Part shown: positions 1 to 6,352 of the stretch, piece after piece
Numbering within the stretch: position 1 is the first letter of the stretch
Layout of the letters: every line of letters starts with the position of its first letter
NCBI GenBank assembly: GCA_030731685.1
Contig: JANQTO010000112.1
Location: forward strand, 1-6,352
DNA length: 6,352 bases
Origin: Nonlabens sp.
GTDB lineage: Bacteria > Bacteroidota > Bacteroidia > Flavobacteriales > Flavobacteriaceae
Reading direction: 5' to 3'
Made by a program: the position numbers and the translations under genes
Notes under the pieces: generated by a model
Told to the model about the DNA's origin: nothing
Seen by the model: the letters and a program-made list of their open reading frames with translations, nothing else
Database searches by the model: none

Positions 1-28
1 GGTATAAGAATAGAAATAAATTAAAACC

Positions 29-59
29 AAAAAAAAGCCACTCATGATGAGTGGCTTTT
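29..59 (-). terminator. Intrinsic terminator closing the receptor/lipoprotein unit
   Basis: A perfect 12-bp stem pairs positions 33-44 with 48-59 around a 3-base loop (TGA). The stem core is GCCACTCA/TGAGTGGC. Read on the minus strand, the hairpin runs into an uninterrupted run of eight T (complement of A 29-36), which is the classical rho-independent arrangement. It begins 30 bases past the stop codon of the lipoprotein gene. On the plus strand only four T follow, all of them paired in the stem, so it should work mainly for minus-strand transcripts. No gene is visible in bases 1-28. Confidence 0.9.
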
Positions 60-88
60 ACGGCTAATTCTATAATTTACTCTAGTAA

Positions 89-1228
89 TTAAAAAGAATA
101 TCCAGTCCAAGCAAATGCGCTTGCACTTGCACCCGTGTTTGTAGTAGTAACATTTAGTGTTGCCCCAGGTGCATTTTTATTGTCAGCTCCGTCAGCAGTT
201 CCATTTGCGGTAGCATTTACAACTGATGCAGCTGTACTGTTACCTCTTGAATCTTCCATGTCGATAAAATCTGCAGCAGTAGCGGTTCCAAATGTACCAG
301 CTAAAGCATTAGTTATTGTTGCTGTAGCACCACGACGTATTTTGATAAGGTCTGAAAATTCAACCATGTTTCCACGGTTTATAATAGTCACTCCATTCAC
401 GGTAAAGTTAGACTGATTAATATCTGTTGGCGAGTTTCCGTCTAGGTTACCATCAGCCTCAATACCACGTGGGTCTGAAGTTACAGCAGTGTAAGCAGCT
501 TCTCTTATACCATAAAGATTTGTTGCAGTACCACGGTACCCTTGAGAAAAGTCAAACATGTCGTCTTTTGCATTAAGTACAAAAATGTTGCTTACGTTTA
601 CCGACCCACCGAAAAACTCGATTCCGTCATCATCGCCATTTGCAATCCAGACGTTAGATATTGTAGTTCCAGAACCTACACCGTTTAGGGTAAGACCGTT
701 GTGCTCAGCATCACCATCTATACGTGCGCCAGTGTATTCGATTACAACATAGTTCAAAACCCCTGAATTGTCTGCATCATTTGTTCCACCAAAGAACACA
801 CCCGAATTAACCTCAGTACCAGCCTCTACGCCAGCAGTTTGTCCTGAGATCAAAGCGTTACCATTAATGATAACTCCACCCCAAGCAGCAGGAACACGAG
901 AAGAACTTGTGAAACGTATAGGAGCAGCGGCAGTGCCATCAGCTATTATTTTCCCACCTCTTTCTACAAGAAGATAAACGTCAGTTCCACCTGCAGTAGC
1001 TGTGATGGTAGTTCCAGGCTCAATTGTAAGCGTTACTCCGCTTTTAACAAACATAGGTCCGTTAAGGACATACGCATTACCAGCAGTTAATGTTCTGTTT
1101 TCAGTAACATTCCCAGCTAGATTTAAACTGTCCTGATTTCCACCACCGTTGATAACTACAGGGTCAGTGTCACAGGAAGTAAAAACAGTTGCAAATACTG
1201 CTGCTGTAAGTAAAAGAATTTTTTTCAT
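89..1228 (-). CDS. Predicted surface lipoprotein, right-handed beta-helix type, partner of a TonB-dependent receptor
   Basis: The 379-residue product starts with a lipoprotein signal: KK at 2-3, a hydrophobic stretch at 4-16, then TSC with the lipidated cysteine at C19. This relaxed lipobox is common in Bacteroidota. The mature N-terminus is CDTDP; acid residues just after the cysteine would fit export to the cell surface, but that is an inference. Residues 50-110 have the V/I-x-G-T beta-strand pattern of parallel beta-helices (VLNGPMFVKSGVTLTIEPGT). The centre holds acidic turns: NGDDDGIEFFGG (197-208), NAKDDMFDFSQGYRG (219-233) and GIEADGNLDGN (255-265). The DDxFDxxQGxxG motif resembles, from memory, a family of Bacteroidota and marine gammaproteobacterial proteins of unknown function often found beside TonB receptors. 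Residues 300-370 are rich in Ala, Thr, Asn and Gly; the end is AFAWTGYSF. There is no SusD-like helical repeat and no T9SS C-terminal domain. The gene lies 87 bases downstream of the receptor gene and shares its terminator. The start is the ATG directly before the signal peptide. The substrate is unknown. Confidence 0.85.
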   Translation of the reverse strand: MKKILLLTAAVFATVFTSCDTDPVVINGGGNQDSLNLAGNVTENRTLTAGNAYVLNGPMFVKSGVTLTIEPGTTITATAGGTDVYLLVERGGKIIADGTAAAPIRFTSSSRVPAAWGGVIINGNALISGQTAGVEAGTEVNSGVFFGGTNDADNSGVLNYVVIEYTGARIDGDAEHNGLTLNGVGSGTTISNVWIANGDDDGIEFFGGSVNVSNIFVLNAKDDMFDFSQGYRGTATNLYGIREAAYTAVTSDPRGIEADGNLDGNSPTDINQSNFTVNGVTIINRGNMVEFSDLIKIRRGATATITNALAGTFGTATAADFIDMEDSRGNSTAASVVNATANGTADGADNKNAPGATLNVTTTNTGASASAFAWTGYSF

Positions 1229-1262
1229 CGTAAGAGTTTTAATTTGTGTTTTATTAGTTGGT

Positions 1263-1270
1263 CAAAAGTA
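1263..1270 (-). promoter_or_regulatory. Possible internal -7 element before the lipoprotein gene
   Basis: On the minus strand the bases read TACTTTTG, an exact match to the Bacteroidota -7 consensus TAnnTTTG. It lies 34 bases upstream of the lipoprotein start codon. No TTG or TTTG is found at the usual 17-23 base spacing upstream; only a poor TTTC lies 14 bases away. The lipoprotein may therefore have a secondary promoter besides read-through from the receptor gene, but a chance match in AT-rich DNA is quite possible. The rest of the 1229-1315 gap shows no terminator-like hairpin, which favours cotranscription. Confidence 0.3.
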
Positions 1271-1315
1271 TTGCGGGTTGCTCAGAAAGTATGTTAAGCA
1301 ATCTTTATCTAATGA

Positions 1316-4057
1316 TTAAAACTTGTAGCTGTATCCTAAGCTTATGTCAATTCCACGTTTATATTCGCTTAAGACAATGTTAGATCCTGCACCATTACCT
1401 TGACGTTCCAGCTTATAGGTAGGGTCTAGCAGGTTACGAACTTTAAGAGATAACTTTCCATTATCACCTGTGGCAATGGACGATACGATATCAAGAGTAG
1501 GAACACCTATTTCTTTTATATTCTCAAAACCACGTGTCCCCACAGAATATACACGCTCTGAGAAATAACTCGCAACAAGTGCAGTGTTCAAATTACTTTT
1601 TCCAAGGAACGTGTTATAGTTCACATCAAAATTTAACAATAATGGTGACGCACCTTGTAATGCAGTAGAAGACTGCGTAAACTGTGCAAGTGGATTCTCT
1701 AACTCCTGTTTGCTATATATGTAAGAACCGTTTAATCCCATGGACATTTTGCTCGCTCGGGCAGTATCTCCTATCGTGCTCATTTCATTTTCAAAAACAT
1801 CCTTGCGAACCTCTAGTTCAACACCTAGTACAGTTGCTTTTGCACCTACGTTTAGGTACGTTAGTGTATTACCACCACTTGGAATTTCCGTACGGGCAAT
1901 AGGGTTTTCTATATTCTTAAAAAATCCGGTGACCGATATAAGCTCACCGCGTTTTGGGTAGAACTCATAGGCAACATCTATGTTAGTTACATTAGAAATA
2001 ACAAGGTCTGGATTACCCTGCGTAGCTGTTCCTCCTGGATTGTCATATCTAAAAGGAGCAATCTCTTTAAAACGTGGTAATACGTAGGTTCGACTGCTGC
2101 TAAGTCGTAAGATGTTCTGCTCATTGAGCGTATATTTTAAGTTAACACTAGGCAAGAAAAGGTCTTCGTTTATGATAGATGCACCGCTGGTTGCACTGCT
2201 GGCAATGTTTGTATCAAACTCAACATCTTGCGAAACGCTTTCGAAACGGACACCTGCACTCACAACTAACTTATCGGTAAGTCCTTTGACATAATTTAAA
2301 TTACCCGCATATGTATTGTTGTTCCCTACGTAATAGAAAGGATTAAATGCTGCTGGGTTAATCGCACTACCACGACCTGTTTCTAGTCTAAATACACTTG
2401 AAGTAAGAGAAGGCTGATTGTACAAAGCATCAGGATTATTTATATCTATAGGAACTCGAGTATCAAATGTGTGATTGAAAATAGTCGCTTGAAAAACGTG
2501 CAGGGTATATTTAAACTCTCCACCTACGGTAATATAATTATCAAGTAAATCTACATCGGGATTACCACCGTTAAAGTCATATTTCAAATTTGCTTTAAAA
2601 TTCAAGTTATTTTCCTGAACCTTACTAAAATATCGCTGGTTGTTTCCTCCTGAATCTACGTTAGGAGAATAAAAACCATCTCTAAGTAAATATTCAAAAT
2701 TTCTACGGTCTGGCTCGCTACCTCTTACCGCGTTGAAAGAACCAGCAGCGTTTATGCTTAATTTATCTGACACGTACAGGTTAGCAAGCAATTGATTTAC
2801 AAACAGATTATTGTCGTTTGTTTGCTGTCTGTTCACAAAAACACGGTCACCATCTTGCTCTGGATTATCTATACCTTCAAAGTCCGCATAGTCTTGCGAG
2901 TTTTTATGAATGTACATGGTAAGAAATTCAATATTGTTCTTACCGAAACGGTAGTCGGCATTGAATTGTCCTATTTGCGACGTTTCGTACTCATAACTAC
3001 TAAAATCTTGGTCCAGATAGATATTTCCAGCACTAGTCGTGTTGCGTACCGTACCTTCTACAAAACGATAGCCGTTATCAAACGTAAGTAAACCATACAG
3101 ATTTAATTTATTGTTCCCTATATCGATACGTCTTCCTCCATTTATGGAAAGTCCTAAATTCACTAAGTTATTTTCCTGTGATGCTGCAAGTGGTTTGTCA
3201 AAACTGTACACATTTAAATTAGAAACGGGAATGTCTGAATTACTATGGCCAAAATAGCTCTCACCCTGAATTCCCTTAAACTCATTTCCTAGTGTTTGCA
3301 TGTTTGCACCAGTAGAGGCACTAATACCTAGCGCGCTTTTATCAGTCAAGCCTTTAAGGTCTATATTAATATTTGCCCCTGCGTTGTCACCTGTTATTCC
3401 AGCAGTAAAAACCTTGTTGATGTCCACACTTTCAATAAGATCAGAGCCAAAAAAGTCTAGCGATATATTCTTATACTCTGGGTCATCTGATGGTAATGGA
3501 AGTCCATTCAAAGTCGTTGAATTATAACGGTCTCCTAGACCACGCACAAAAACATTTTTCACACCTGCCTGTTTACTCACACCACTAACCTTGGTAACGG
3601 CAGCCTCGGCATTGCTTACACCTTTAAGTGAAAGTTCCTCAGCGCCTATCGCTTGAGTCATGGTTACCTCTTTCTTTTTTTCTTCAATAAGCGCCTCTTT
3701 AGACTCACGCGTTTTTGTTGCGATAAGCTCAATGGTAGAAAGGGCATTGGTCTCAGCAGTCATTTCGGCGTTAAGCTTTGTTGTGTTCCCTTTAGTTATA
3801 ACTACGTTAGGAATCTCAACAGTCTTCATACCTACAAAACTGAATATGACGGTATACGTTCCCGCAGGAGCGCTTATTTCATAGTTACCGTTAAAATCTG
3901 ACTGCGCACCCAGAGAGGTACCCTTGAGTTGAACTGATGCAAAAGCCACAGGTTCACGGTCATAATCTATGTCCACCAGTTTTCCGGTTAGTTTGCCGTT
4001 TTGAGCTGATAACAAGCCACTTACAGCTAAGAAAATTATAAATACTAATTTGTTCAT
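1316..4057 (-). CDS. TonB-dependent outer-membrane receptor with N-terminal carboxypeptidase-regulatory-like domain
   Basis: The 913-residue protein should form a 22-strand outer-membrane barrel that takes up a ligand with energy from TonB-ExbB-ExbD. The signal peptide is residues 1-18 (likely cut LSA|Q). Residues about 21-100 form a carboxypeptidase-regulatory-like beta-sandwich (GKLTGKLVD at 21-29, SDFNGNYEISAPAGTYTV at 53-70), typical of Bacteroidota receptors. A Lys/Glu-rich linker at 112-131 precedes the plug domain, about 135-237, which contains VFVRGLGDRYNSTTLNGLPL (169-188) and the plug end GDNAGANINIDLKG (223-236). The remainder is barrel, with the late-barrel motif GFFKNIENPI at 711-720, and it ends in YSYKF, a C-terminal aromatic suited to BAM-dependent assembly. 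The reading frame is intact and of normal length. ATG at 4057 directly precedes the signal peptide. The gene is divergent from the dgt-like gene and is followed by the beta-helix lipoprotein gene. No SusD gene lies in the window. The ligand (polymer, metal chelate or other) cannot be inferred from sequence. Confidence 0.95.
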   Translation of the reverse strand: MNKLVFIIFLAVSGLLSAQNGKLTGKLVDIDYDREPVAFASVQLKGTSLGAQSDFNGNYEISAPAGTYTVIFSFVGMKTVEIPNVVITKGNTTKLNAEMTAETNALSTIELIATKTRESKEALIEEKKKEVTMTQAIGAEELSLKGVSNAEAAVTKVSGVSKQAGVKNVFVRGLGDRYNSTTLNGLPLPSDDPEYKNISLDFFGSDLIESVDINKVFTAGITGDNAGANINIDLKGLTDKSALGISASTGANMQTLGNEFKGIQGESYFGHSNSDIPVSNLNVYSFDKPLAASQENNLVNLGLSINGGRRIDIGNNKLNLYGLLTFDNGYRFVEGTVRNTTSAGNIYLDQDFSSYEYETSQIGQFNADYRFGKNNIEFLTMYIHKNSQDYADFEGIDNPEQDGDRVFVNRQQTNDNNLFVNQLLANLYVSDKLSINAAGSFNAVRGSEPDRRNFEYLLRDGFYSPNVDSGGNNQRYFSKVQENNLNFKANLKYDFNGGNPDVDLLDNYITVGGEFKYTLHVFQATIFNHTFDTRVPIDINNPDALYNQPSLTSSVFRLETGRGSAINPAAFNPFYYVGNNNTYAGNLNYVKGLTDKLVVSAGVRFESVSQDVEFDTNIASSATSGASIINEDLFLPSVNLKYTLNEQNILRLSSSRTYVLPRFKEIAPFRYDNPGGTATQGNPDLVISNVTNIDVAYEFYPKRGELISVTGFFKNIENPIARTEIPSGGNTLTYLNVGAKATVLGVELEVRKDVFENEMSTIGDTARASKMSMGLNGSYIYSKQELENPLAQFTQSSTALQGASPLLLNFDVNYNTFLGKSNLNTALVASYFSERVYSVGTRGFENIKEIGVPTLDIVSSIATGDNGKLSLKVRNLLDPTYKLERQGNGAGSNIVLSEYKRGIDISLGYSYKF

Positions 4058-4076
4058 TTCTAATTATTTAACGTTG

Positions 4077-4104
4077 CAAAGAAACTGCTATCCTACACGA
4101 GCAA
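4077..4104 (-). promoter_or_regulatory. Candidate promoter of the receptor gene
   Basis: Read on the minus strand, TTG (complement of 4102-4104) is followed after 17 bases by TTTCTTTG (complement of 4077-4084). This fits the Bacteroidota primary-sigma pattern TTG-N17-23-TAnnTTTG with one mismatch (TT in place of TA). Transcription would start near 4070, leaving a leader of only about 13 bases before the ATG. It is the best match in the divergent region for this gene, but it was judged by eye only. Confidence 0.45.
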
Positions 4105-4106
4105 GG

Positions 4107-4143
4107 TTAATTAGACATTAAATATCTCGTCATTGTCTGTTAA
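4107..4143. promoter_or_regulatory. Imperfect inverted repeat in the divergent intergenic region
   Basis: The arm TTAATTAGACA (4107-4117) is mirrored by TGTCTGTTAA (4134-4143). Nine base pairs can form (TTAA with TTAA, AGACA with TGTCT), with a small TT/G mismatch between the two blocks and a 16-base centre. It lies just upstream of the candidate -35-like element of the receptor gene, where a regulator could bind, and between two divergent genes. The arms are AT-rich and short, so chance is a real alternative. It has no T-run and is not a terminator. Confidence 0.25.
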
Positions 4144-4211
4144 GAAATGGTTATTAATCTCTGTATCTCTTCCACAAAAAGAGTTCTTATCTTGCAGCAT
4201 TAATTGAAGCT

Positions 4212-5543
4212 ATGAATTGGGAATCTTTATTATCGCTCAAGCGTTACGGCGACACATATGCTAGGCCACGGGCGCAACAGGACGAGCTGCGCTTGGGATA
4301 TGATGTAGATTACGACCGTGTTATTTTCTCGCAGCATTTCCGTAGCCTGCAGGATAAAACGCAAGTAATTCCCTTAAGCCAAACCGGTTTTGTTCACACC
4401 AGGCTCACTCATAGCTTAGAAGTGTCAGTCGTTGCGCGTTCTTTAGGTCGCATGGCTGGTGCGAGAATTCTTGAAAAATATAGCCATTTAAGAGATTTAG
4501 GATACAAATCAAACGATTTTGGCGCCATCGTAGCAGCAGCGGCACTTGCCCATGACATAGGAAATCCACCCTTTGGACATAGTGGTGAGAAGGCTATAGG
4601 AACCTATTTCTCAAGTGAAAAAGGAATGGCTGTTATGAGTTCGCTTTCGCGAAAGCAACAACACGACCTACTCCATTACGAAGGAAATGCAAACGGTTAC
4701 AGATTACTTAATCGCAGCGCGCCTGGCACTCCAGGTGGCTTAAGGCTTTCTTACGCAACACTAGGTGCCTTTATAAAATATCCAAAAGAGTCACTACCCA
4801 TAAAGCCCAGCACGCACATCTCGCAAAAGAAATTTGGAATTTTTCAAGCAGATTTGGCTCATTTTAATGATGTAGCCACAACGCTGGGATTAGAAAATGC
4901 ATCAGATAGCCCTGAACCTTTTAATAGGCATCCGCTAGCTTTTCTAGTAGAAGCTGCAGACGATATTTGCTACAATATCATTGATTTTGAAGATGGTATA
5001 AACCTAGGCTGGATAAGCGAGGCCTATGCACTCGAATATTTTATCAACTTGGTGCGGTCAACCATTAAAAAAGAGATTTATTCAAACCTAGAAACCACGG
5101 CAGAGCGACTGCGCTACTTGCGTTCCCTTGCAATAAATAACCTAATTACTGATTGTGTAGACCTGTTTATGAAACATGAAGAGGCCATATTACAAGGTGC
5201 CTTCTCAAAATCACTTACAGACTTATCTAGTTATAAAGTGCAACTAGATGACGTTCTTTCCATCACAATCAAAAATGTATACCAGCATAAAGAAGTCGTA
5301 GATAAGGAAATAGCCGGCTATAAAATCATAAGTACTATCTTAGATGCCCTAACTACGGCGGTTGTAAACGATTTCAACAATCAAAAAACCAGTTACGATA
5401 ATTTAGTTCTTAGTGCCTGTAAAGAAGCACGTATTACAACCGACTCCATCTATGAACGACTTTTAGACGTATGTGGTTATGTAGCATCGCTGACAGATGG
5501 CCAGGCAGTGCAACTATTTAATACGCTGAACGGCCGTATTTAG
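4212..5543 (+). CDS. dgt: Deoxyguanosinetriphosphate triphosphohydrolase-like HD-domain protein (dGTPase family)
   Basis: The 443-residue cytoplasmic enzyme is predicted to hydrolyse dGTP (or other dNTPs) to the deoxynucleoside and triphosphate, adjusting the dNTP pool. The HD-domain metal ligands are all visible: H67 in RLTHSLE, H114-D115 in ALAHDIGNPPFGHSGE, and D250 in EAADDICYNIIDFEDG. H123 and E126 in GHSGE correspond to the catalytic His/Glu pair described for the E. coli enzyme. The N-terminal FRSLQDKTQV (43-52) is also characteristic. E. coli Dgt is about 505 residues, so this is a shorter family form. The strict substrate is not proved, since many family members act on several dNTPs and need allosteric dNTP activation. 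ATG 4212 is the first ATG after an in-frame stop at 4155-4157, and the product begins MNWESLLSLKRYGD, as expected for the family. No strong ribosome-binding site or clear promoter is seen upstream. A perfect 14-base palindrome lies inside the gene (codons for SLSRKQ, 144-149). Confidence 0.93.
   Translation: MNWESLLSLKRYGDTYARPRAQQDELRLGYDVDYDRVIFSQHFRSLQDKTQVIPLSQTGFVHTRLTHSLEVSVVARSLGRMAGARILEKYSHLRDLGYKSNDFGAIVAAAALAHDIGNPPFGHSGEKAIGTYFSSEKGMAVMSSLSRKQQHDLLHYEGNANGYRLLNRSAPGTPGGLRLSYATLGAFIKYPKESLPIKPSTHISQKKFGIFQADLAHFNDVATTLGLENASDSPEPFNRHPLAFLVEAADDICYNIIDFEDGINLGWISEAYALEYFINLVRSTIKKEIYSNLETTAERLRYLRSLAINNLITDCVDLFMKHEEAILQGAFSKSLTDLSSYKVQLDDVLSITIKNVYQHKEVVDKEIAGYKIISTILDALTTAVVNDFNNQKTSYDNLVLSACKEARITTDSIYERLLDVCGYVASLTDGQAVQLFNTLNGRI
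4643..4656. repeat. Perfect 14-base palindrome GCTTTCGCGAAAGC within dgt
   Basis: The bases read GCTTTCGCGAAAGC, identical to their own reverse complement. The site is in frame with dgt and falls in a probably variable loop after the HD motif (around residues 144-149), where extra sequence would be tolerated. It occurs once in this window; the nearest look-alike (2236-2244, GCTTTCGAA) lacks the CGCG centre. My recollection, not verifiable here, is that this word recurs in several marine Flavobacteriaceae genomes as a highly iterated palindrome. Confidence 0.6.
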
Positions 5544-5553
5544 CCGTATTTTT
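5530..5553 (+). terminator. Weak terminator-like hairpin overlapping the dgt stop
   Basis: ACGGC (5530-5534) can pair with GCCGT (5543-5547) over an 8-base loop, followed by A and five T (5549-5553). The TAG stop at 5541-5543 sits at the loop/stem junction. Five base pairs make a weak stem, so termination may be partial or absent. The same bases also form a 9-base direct repeat, GCCGTATTT at 5533-5541 and 5543-5551, one base apart, which may be the real origin of the symmetry. Confidence 0.3.
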
Positions 5554-5574
5554 AAATGCTCTTTTGCGCTACAA

Positions 5575-5583
5575 TACCTTTTG
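5575..5583 (+). promoter_or_regulatory. Weak candidate -7 element before the Asp-box gene
   Basis: TACCTTTTG resembles the Bacteroidota TAnnTTTG element but has one extra base between TA and TTTG, and no TTG or TTTG lies at the normal upstream spacing. It is 17 bases before the start codon at 5601. The 57-base gap after dgt is short enough that read-through from dgt is an equally good explanation for expression. Confidence 0.2.
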
Positions 5584-5600
5584 TTTTAAAACCTGACATT

Positions 5601-6352
5601 ATGAAAAAAACGATTATTTTTTCCTCCATAGCAATTATTACAGTGCTAGTCGCGTACGTATTTGTCAATCAAGAAGAAGAACTTACTGAAATAGAAAAGC
5701 TAAGAAAACAGCATAAAGAATTTGTTCTCCACAGTCCATACAAGGACACTAAAAATTTATCAAGAGCAGAGCGCAAGGCGTTATCAATGCCTCCTAATGC
5801 TTATTATGATCGTGAATATGAACTAACCATGAACCCACAACTGGGTTATCCTACCCCATACATTCCACAATACATAGATGTATCGCTTTTGCAAGCAAAA
5901 GGCTTGCCTGGTAACGGAAATGCCACATGGACAGAGCGTGGCCCTATAAATGTTGGTGGTCGCACCCGAGTAGCGTTTTATGACCCAAATGACGTGGGCT
6001 CCAATAACGGCGACGGTGTAGATTACAATCGCGTTTTTGCCGGTGGAGTGAGCGGTGGTTTATGGGTAAACAATAATATTAATAGCGCTACATCCTCATG
6101 GAATATCGTTCCAGGACTAGCTGGCGGACTTAATGTAAACTGCTATGCCATAGACCCAAACGATTCTAACACTTGGTATATAGGAACAGGAGAACAATAT
6201 ACGAGCGGTGCAGCGATAGGTAATGGCGTTTATAAAACGACAGACGGTGGTGTTACCTGGAGCCCTGTAAACATTACTCCTGCTGGGCCAGGAACCTCTA
6301 CAAATGGTACAACTATTTTTAATGCTGGCCTCTTCTTTGTAAATGATATCGT
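5601..6352 (+). CDS. Secreted Asp-box (sialidase/VPS10-like beta-propeller) protein, 5' part
   Basis: The frame is open from ATG 5601 to the window edge, giving 250 complete codons and two bases; the 3' end is missing. The N-terminus has KK at 2-3 and a hydrophobic segment at 5-22, consistent with a Sec signal peptide or anchor without a clear AxA site. A charged stretch (25-61, EEELTEIEKLRKQHKEF and onward) follows. From residue 110 the sequence WTERGPINVGGRTRV (110-124), VFAGGVSGGLWV (145-156) and WYIGTGE (192-198) is typical of large Flavobacteriia exoproteins. KTTDGGVTW (212-220) is an Asp-box (SxDxGxxW-type), the hairpin signature of sialidase and VPS10/BNR propellers. Known relatives usually carry a C-terminal T9SS sorting domain, which cannot be checked here. 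An in-frame ATG at 5556 would add 15 residues before MKK; 5601 is preferred because the signal begins there. The enzymatic activity is unknown: an Asp-box does not prove sialidase. Confidence 0.85.
   Translation, partial: MKKTIIFSSIAIITVLVAYVFVNQEEELTEIEKLRKQHKEFVLHSPYKDTKNLSRAERKALSMPPNAYYDREYELTMNPQLGYPTPYIPQYIDVSLLQAKGLPGNGNATWTERGPINVGGRTRVAFYDPNDVGSNNGDGVDYNRVFAGGVSGGLWVNNNINSATSSWNIVPGLAGGLNVNCYAIDPNDSNTWYIGTGEQYTSGAAIGNGVYKTTDGGVTWSPVNITPAGPGTSTNGTTIFNAGLFFVNDI

Noticed and set aside
135..977. Plus-strand open frames of 64-93 codons opposite the lipoprotein gene
   Set aside because: They lie wholly antisense to a gene with a clear signal peptide and domain pattern. Their products are Val/Ala/Pro-rich translations of the complement, with no ribosome-binding site or recognisable motif.
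1684..3901. Several plus-strand open frames of 60-99 codons opposite the receptor gene
   Set aside because: All are inside the receptor coding sequence on the other strand, overlap one another in different frames, and show no domain or start-signal support.
4167..4183. Small hairpin CTCTT...AAGAG upstream of dgt
   Set aside because: A 5-bp AT-leaning stem with a 7-base loop is expected by chance, and no regulatory context supports it.
4188..4195. TATCTTGC as a -7 element for dgt
   Set aside because: It matches TAnnTTTG only partly, has no TTG at 17-23 bases upstream, and was not distinct from background AT-rich sequence.
4212..5543. dGTPase as an anti-phage defence gene
   Set aside because: Some dGTPases deplete dNTPs against phages, but the neighbours here are an uptake receptor and an exoprotein, with no defence genes or mobile-element signs. 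A housekeeping role is the simpler reading.
5556..5600. Upstream in-frame ATG as the start of the Asp-box protein
   Set aside because: It would place 15 residues (MLFCATIPFVLKPDI) before the MKK that begins a normal signal peptide, so 5601 is preferred.
1..6352. tRNA, rRNA, CRISPR array, insertion sequence or phage genes
   Set aside because: The intergenic gaps are 30-154 bases and contain no cloverleaf, spaced direct repeats, transposase or terminal inverted repeats. All long frames are accounted for by the four genes.

Overview
The window looks like chromosomal DNA from a marine-type member of the Flavobacteriaceae (Bacteroidota). The evidence is an AT-leaning composition, a TonB-dependent receptor with an N-terminal carboxypeptidase-regulatory-like domain, a lipoprotein signal ending in TSC, an Asp-box protein of the kind usually exported by the type IX secretion system (T9SS), and promoter-like elements resembling the Bacteroidota TTG / TAnnTTTG pattern. 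Genus cannot be fixed from the sequence alone.

Layout. Positions 29-59 hold a strong intrinsic terminator that closes a minus-strand unit. That unit contains, in transcription order, a 913-residue TonB-dependent outer-membrane receptor (4057 to 1316) and, 87 bases further on, a 379-residue predicted surface lipoprotein with a probable beta-helix fold (1228 to 89). A 154-base divergent intergenic region (4058-4211) carries a candidate receptor promoter and an imperfect inverted repeat. On the plus strand follow a 443-residue HD-domain dNTP triphosphohydrolase of the Dgt family (4212-5543) and the first 250 codons of an Asp-box, sialidase/VPS10-like propeller protein (5601 to beyond the window end).

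How they fit together. The receptor and lipoprotein most likely act as one uptake unit in the outer membrane. The lipoprotein would sit at the cell surface beside the receptor, in the place that SusD occupies in classical SusC/SusD pairs, although it is not a SusD homologue. The substrate cannot be read from the sequence. The Dgt protein is a cytoplasmic nucleotide-pool enzyme with no evident functional link to the receptor. The Asp-box protein is probably secreted, but its C-terminus, where a T9SS sorting domain would lie, is outside the window.

No RNA gene, insertion sequence, CRISPR array or phage gene was seen. No stretch longer than 300 bases lacks a gene. The points most worth following up are the non-SusD receptor/lipoprotein pair and a perfect 14-base palindrome inside the dgt coding sequence.
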